From contig ONXT01000072.1 in NCBI GenBank assembly GCA_900321845.1, forward strand, positions 1 to 9,975: 9,975 nucleotides of DNA, read 5' to 3'. The stretch's first letter is position 1. The number at the start of each line of letters is the position of its first letter. A program made the translations under genes and the position numbers. Source of the stretch: an uncultured Bacteroidales bacterium (GTDB taxonomy: Bacteria; Bacteroidota; Bacteroidia; Bacteroidales; WCHB1-69). Below, piece by piece: positions 7,337-9,975 of the stretch. The notes beneath the pieces are model-generated. The model saw only the letters and a program-made list of their open reading frames with translations. It ran no database searches and was not told the DNA's origin.

Positions 7337-8653
7337 ATGTCTTTATTCCCAGATAATTACGTTTCAGATATTGAATTCCAGCCCAAAGAGGTCATCAAGC
7401 GGTTTCAAGAAGAAAAACTGCACGAGCATTTGGTTTACTTGAAAGCGAAATCTCCTTTTTATCAAAAAATGTTTGAAACACAACATATTGATATTGAGAA
7501 GATTAAGCTATTGGAGGATTTGCGGAATATCCCCTTTACGGAAAAGAAGGATTTGCAGCAGCATAATTATGACTTCCTTTGTGTTCCGAAGGACAAGGTG
7601 ATTGACTACATCACGACCTCCGGAACGTTGGGCGATCCTGTGACCTTCACCTGTAGTGAAAGCGACCTGCAACGGCTTGCCTATAATGAAAAAATCTCGT
7701 TTATGTGCGCGGGATTGCGTCCGGGGAATGTCCTGCAGTTGATGACGACCATCGACAAGCGCTTTATGGCAGGGCTGGCTTACTTCTTGGGAATCAGGTC
7801 GTTGGGCGCAGGTATCATCCGTGTGGGCAACGGTATTCCCGAATTGCAGTGGGACACCATCCAGCGCATCCGCCCCGACGCTATCATGTGCGTGCCTTCG
7901 TTCATCCTGCGCCTCATCAGTTATGCGGAGGCGCACGGCATCGACTACAGGAATTCCTCCGTCAAGAAAATCATCGGTATTGGGGAGGGATTGCGCGACC
8001 AGAATTTCAACTTGAATCTGCTGGGCCAGCGCATCAAGGAGAAGTGGGACGTGCAGCTTTATGCCACCTATTCCTCCACGGAGATGTCCACCACGTTCCC
8101 CGAATGTGAGTACGGTTGCGGCGGGCACCATCATCCCGAATTGATTATTGTGGAAATCATCGGCGATGACGACCAGCCCGTCAAGCCCGGCGAAGTGGGC
8201 GAAGTGGTGGTCACCACATTGGGCGTGGAGGCGATGCCTTTGCTCCGTTTCCGCACGGGCGATATGGCCAGTATTCACACCGAACCCTGCAAGTGCGGGC
8301 GTAACTCATTTAGAATCAGTCCGATTGTGGGGAGGAAGAACCAGATGATCAAGCTGAAGGGCACCACGCTTTATCCTGCCGCCATCTTCGATGTGCTGGA
8401 TAATGTGGATTATGTCGCCAATTACATCATCGAGGTGGATTCCAACGAGATTGGTATGGACAGAGTCACGGCCGTTGTGGGCAGTCGCAATCCGGACGAA
8501 GAGGCGGTTGTGAAGGACCTGAAGGACCGTTTCCGCGCCCGCCTGCGTGTCACCCCTGACATCCGCTTCGATTCTATTGAAAATATTCAGAAAATACAGT
8601 TCCCCGATGTGAAGCGCAAACCCGTGAAATTCATCGATAAAAGGAATCTTTGA
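7337..8653 (+). CDS. PaaK-like adenylate-forming acyl/aryl ligase
   Basis: This 438-residue protein belongs to the phenylacetate-CoA ligase branch of the ANL superfamily. It carries the phosphate-binding loop TTSGTLGDP (93-101), the YSSTEM motif (245-250), RTGD (306-309), a GRKNQMIKLKG hinge region (332-342), and a C-terminal KRKPVKF (426-432) that supplies the catalytic lysine region. These enzymes activate a carboxylic acid as acyl-AMP and pass it to CoA or a carrier protein. Cysteines and histidines at 257-266 (CEYGCGGHHH) and 318-320 (CKC) could form a metal site. Flexirubin and aryl polyene clusters use such a ligase to activate the cinnamic- or coumaric-type starter. The specificity here is not readable. 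The start at 7337 gives a full-length N-terminus; 42 AT-rich bases separate it from the hydrolase, with no promoter box seen. Confidence 0.88.
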   Translation: MSLFPDNYVSDIEFQPKEVIKRFQEEKLHEHLVYLKAKSPFYQKMFETQHIDIEKIKLLEDLRNIPFTEKKDLQQHNYDFLCVPKDKVIDYITTSGTLGDPVTFTCSESDLQRLAYNEKISFMCAGLRPGNVLQLMTTIDKRFMAGLAYFLGIRSLGAGIIRVGNGIPELQWDTIQRIRPDAIMCVPSFILRLISYAEAHGIDYRNSSVKKIIGIGEGLRDQNFNLNLLGQRIKEKWDVQLYATYSSTEMSTTFPECEYGCGGHHHPELIIVEIIGDDDQPVKPGEVGEVVVTTLGVEAMPLLRFRTGDMASIHTEPCKCGRNSFRISPIVGRKNQMIKLKGTTLYPAAIFDVLDNVDYVANYIIEVDSNEIGMDRVTAVVGSRNPDEEAVVKDLKDRFRARLRVTPDIRFDSIENIQKIQFPDVKRKPVKFIDKRNL

Positions 8654-8697
8654 TTTTGATTTAACTCCACATATTCATAATTCATCATTATTAGCTT

Positions 8698-9831
8698 ATG
8701 GAGCAACGATTTGACGATATGCGTCCCTACACGGATGAGGAGATTCCGGCCGCGGTACAGCGGATTGTGGACAACCCCTATTTCCCGGCCATCTGCGCCT
8801 ATCTGTTTCCGAAGGAGCCGGTGGAGAACGTGCGCCAACTTTGTTTGTCGGCCACCACTGCCGATGCTTTCCAATCCTTGGTGATGTCGCGCGTGGTCAA
8901 GTCCATCCTCGACCAGACTACGGAGGGGGTGACGGCGCTGAACTTTGACAAAATCGACGATTCCCGCAAGAGCATCTTCATCTGCAATCACCGCGATATT
9001 CTGCTGGATGCTGCGATGGTGCAGTATTTCCTATATGAAAATCACAAGGCCTTTTCAGAGATTACTTTCGGGAGCAATCTGATGAAGGGGGATCTGGTGA
9101 TTGATATCGGCAAGGTGAATCGGATGTTCCGGATTATGCGTGGTGGCAACATGCGTGATTTCTACAAGCAGTCGATTGAGGTTTCCGCCTATATGCGCTA
9201 TGCGATTCTGGAGAAAAACCGTTCCGTTTGGATTGCACAGCGCAACGGCCGTACCAAAGACGGCAACGACAAAACCGAGATGGCCGTGCTGAAAATGTTT
9301 GCCTTGAGCAGCGACAAGCCTTTTGTGGAAAACCTGAATGAGTTGAATATCACACCGATAGTGGTTTCGTATGAATACGACCCCTGCGATTTCCTGAAGA
9401 CGCAGGAAGTGTTCGTCTCCCGTTATCAGCGATATGAAAAAGCGCCGAATGAGGATTTGATGAGCATCCTTCATGGCATCACCCAGCCCAAAGGGCATGT
9501 TCAACTGGTGGTTGCTCCGAGTGTGAGCGAGGCCGAACTCAAGTTCTGCGACCAGTTCGAGAAGAATCATAAGTTCTCAAAGTTGGCTTCAATGATTGAC
9601 TTGCGTGTTTATGAAAATTATAAGTTGTGGAAGACCAATTACATAGCTTATGATTTGCTTAACAAATCGTATAAGTACGCCGACCATTATGATGAAAATG
9701 ACAAGAAGCACTTCATTGACTACATGGAAAACGGTTTGAAGGATGTGGTGGGCGAAACAGACGAACTACGCGAGATTTTCCTCGGTATTTATGCCAATCC
9801 CGTGGCCAATCGGGAGCTGAATTTTATTTAG
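8698..9831 (+). CDS. PlsB-like glycerolipid acyltransferase
   Basis: This 377-residue protein has the block order of the glycerol-3-phosphate acyltransferase family. NHRDILLD (97-104) is motif I, GSNLMKGDLVIDIG (125-138) resembles the PlsB GxNL block, a basic NRMFRIMRGG (141-150) follows, IAQRNGRTKDGND (179-191) stands where PlsB has its EGxRSRTG block, and PIVVSYEYDP (220-229) resembles motif IV. In motif I the Asp residues are two and six after the His (HRDILLD), not the canonical five. Such enzymes attach an acyl chain to glycerol-3-phosphate or a similar alcohol at the membrane. There are no obvious transmembrane segments. It follows the ligase by 44 bases, so it may act with it or belong to general lipid metabolism. 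This looks like a Bacteroidetes family usually annotated simply as acyltransferase; that is from memory and unchecked. Confidence 0.78.
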   Translation: MEQRFDDMRPYTDEEIPAAVQRIVDNPYFPAICAYLFPKEPVENVRQLCLSATTADAFQSLVMSRVVKSILDQTTEGVTALNFDKIDDSRKSIFICNHRDILLDAAMVQYFLYENHKAFSEITFGSNLMKGDLVIDIGKVNRMFRIMRGGNMRDFYKQSIEVSAYMRYAILEKNRSVWIAQRNGRTKDGNDKTEMAVLKMFALSSDKPFVENLNELNITPIVVSYEYDPCDFLKTQEVFVSRYQRYEKAPNEDLMSILHGITQPKGHVQLVVAPSVSEAELKFCDQFEKNHKFSKLASMIDLRVYENYKLWKTNYIAYDLLNKSYKYADHYDENDKKHFIDYMENGLKDVVGETDELREIFLGIYANPVANRELNFI

Positions 9832-9895
9832 AGAGGGAGCAGATTTTCCCCTCATGGCAATGTAAAAACCGAAGTCAATAATTCTGCGTGATGAA

Positions 9896-9934
9896 TTCTT
9901 CATTATGAATTAAAAATTGTACTTTTGCAGCCCT
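9896..9934 (+). promoter_or_regulatory. Bacteroidetes-type promoter (TAnnTTTG) for the gene at 9949
   Basis: TACTTTTG at 9920-9927 exactly fits the Bacteroidetes -7 consensus TAnnTTTG. The -33 element is weak: TTC at 9899-9901 stands about 18 bases upstream where TTG is expected. Transcription would start near 9932-9934, giving a short leader before the ATG at 9949. A perfect small palindrome, TTCAT-T-ATGAA (9899-9909), overlaps the -33 position. Confidence 0.75.
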
Positions 9935-9948
9935 AAAACTGCAAGAAA

Positions 9949-9975
9949 ATGACAATTCAAGAAGCTGAAAATGAA
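9949..9975 (+). CDS. Start of a new gene, SufE-like N-terminus (partial)
   Basis: Nine codons follow the ATG at 9949, reading M-T-I-Q-E-A-E-N-E and continuing beyond the window. A consensus Bacteroidetes promoter sits immediately upstream, which makes this a real gene start. The residues resemble the first residues of Bacteroidetes SufE, the sulfur-acceptor protein for the SufS cysteine desulfurase, but nine residues are not enough to be sure. It is probably not part of the upstream operon because it has its own promoter. Confidence 0.5.

Noticed and set aside
9833..9853. Possible terminator hairpin after the last operon gene
   Set aside because: GAGGG (9833-9837) can pair with CCCTC (9849-9853), but the stem is only five base pairs with an 11-base loop and no T-run follows.

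Overview
The window looks like chromosomal DNA from the Bacteroidetes, probably Bacteroidales. Three things point there: a TAnnTTTG promoter box (TACTTTTG at 9920-9927) before the last gene, very weak Shine-Dalgarno signals, and protein families typical of that phylum. All convincing genes lie on the + strand and are tightly packed. No gap between genes reaches 300 bases; the longest, 9832-9948, is 117 bases and holds the only recognisable promoter. No tRNA, rRNA, CRISPR array, insertion sequence or transposase was seen.

Positions 24-6018 hold four closely spaced genes: a hot-dog-fold dehydratase-like protein, a family 2 glycosyltransferase, a 1183-residue fusion of an MMPL/RND exporter with a PlsC acyltransferase and a short Rossmann-like tail, and a B12-binding-type radical SAM enzyme. 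Positions 6048-7294 hold an unrecognised AT-rich small protein and a secreted alpha/beta hydrolase joined by a TGATG overlap. Positions 7337-9831 hold a PaaK-like adenylate-forming ligase and a PlsB-like acyltransferase. A separately promoted gene starts at 9949 and runs off the edge; its first residues resemble SufE.

This combination resembles the accessory half of an aryl polyene / flexirubin (dialkylresorcinol) type lipid-pigment cluster. In such clusters a ligase activates an aryl acid, a type II polyketide set with a hot-dog dehydratase builds a polyene, and glycosyl- and acyltransferases attach it to a lipid that an MMPL pump moves to the outer membrane. The core ketosynthases, acyl carrier proteins, ammonia-lyase and LolA-like carrier are not in this window; if present they would lie upstream of position 1. 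The cluster assignment is therefore inference from gene content and order.

The least conventional parts are the truncated methyltransferase-like tail on the exporter-acyltransferase fusion, the neighbouring radical SAM enzyme, the unknown 122-residue protein, and the secreted esterase-like protein in the same transcription unit.
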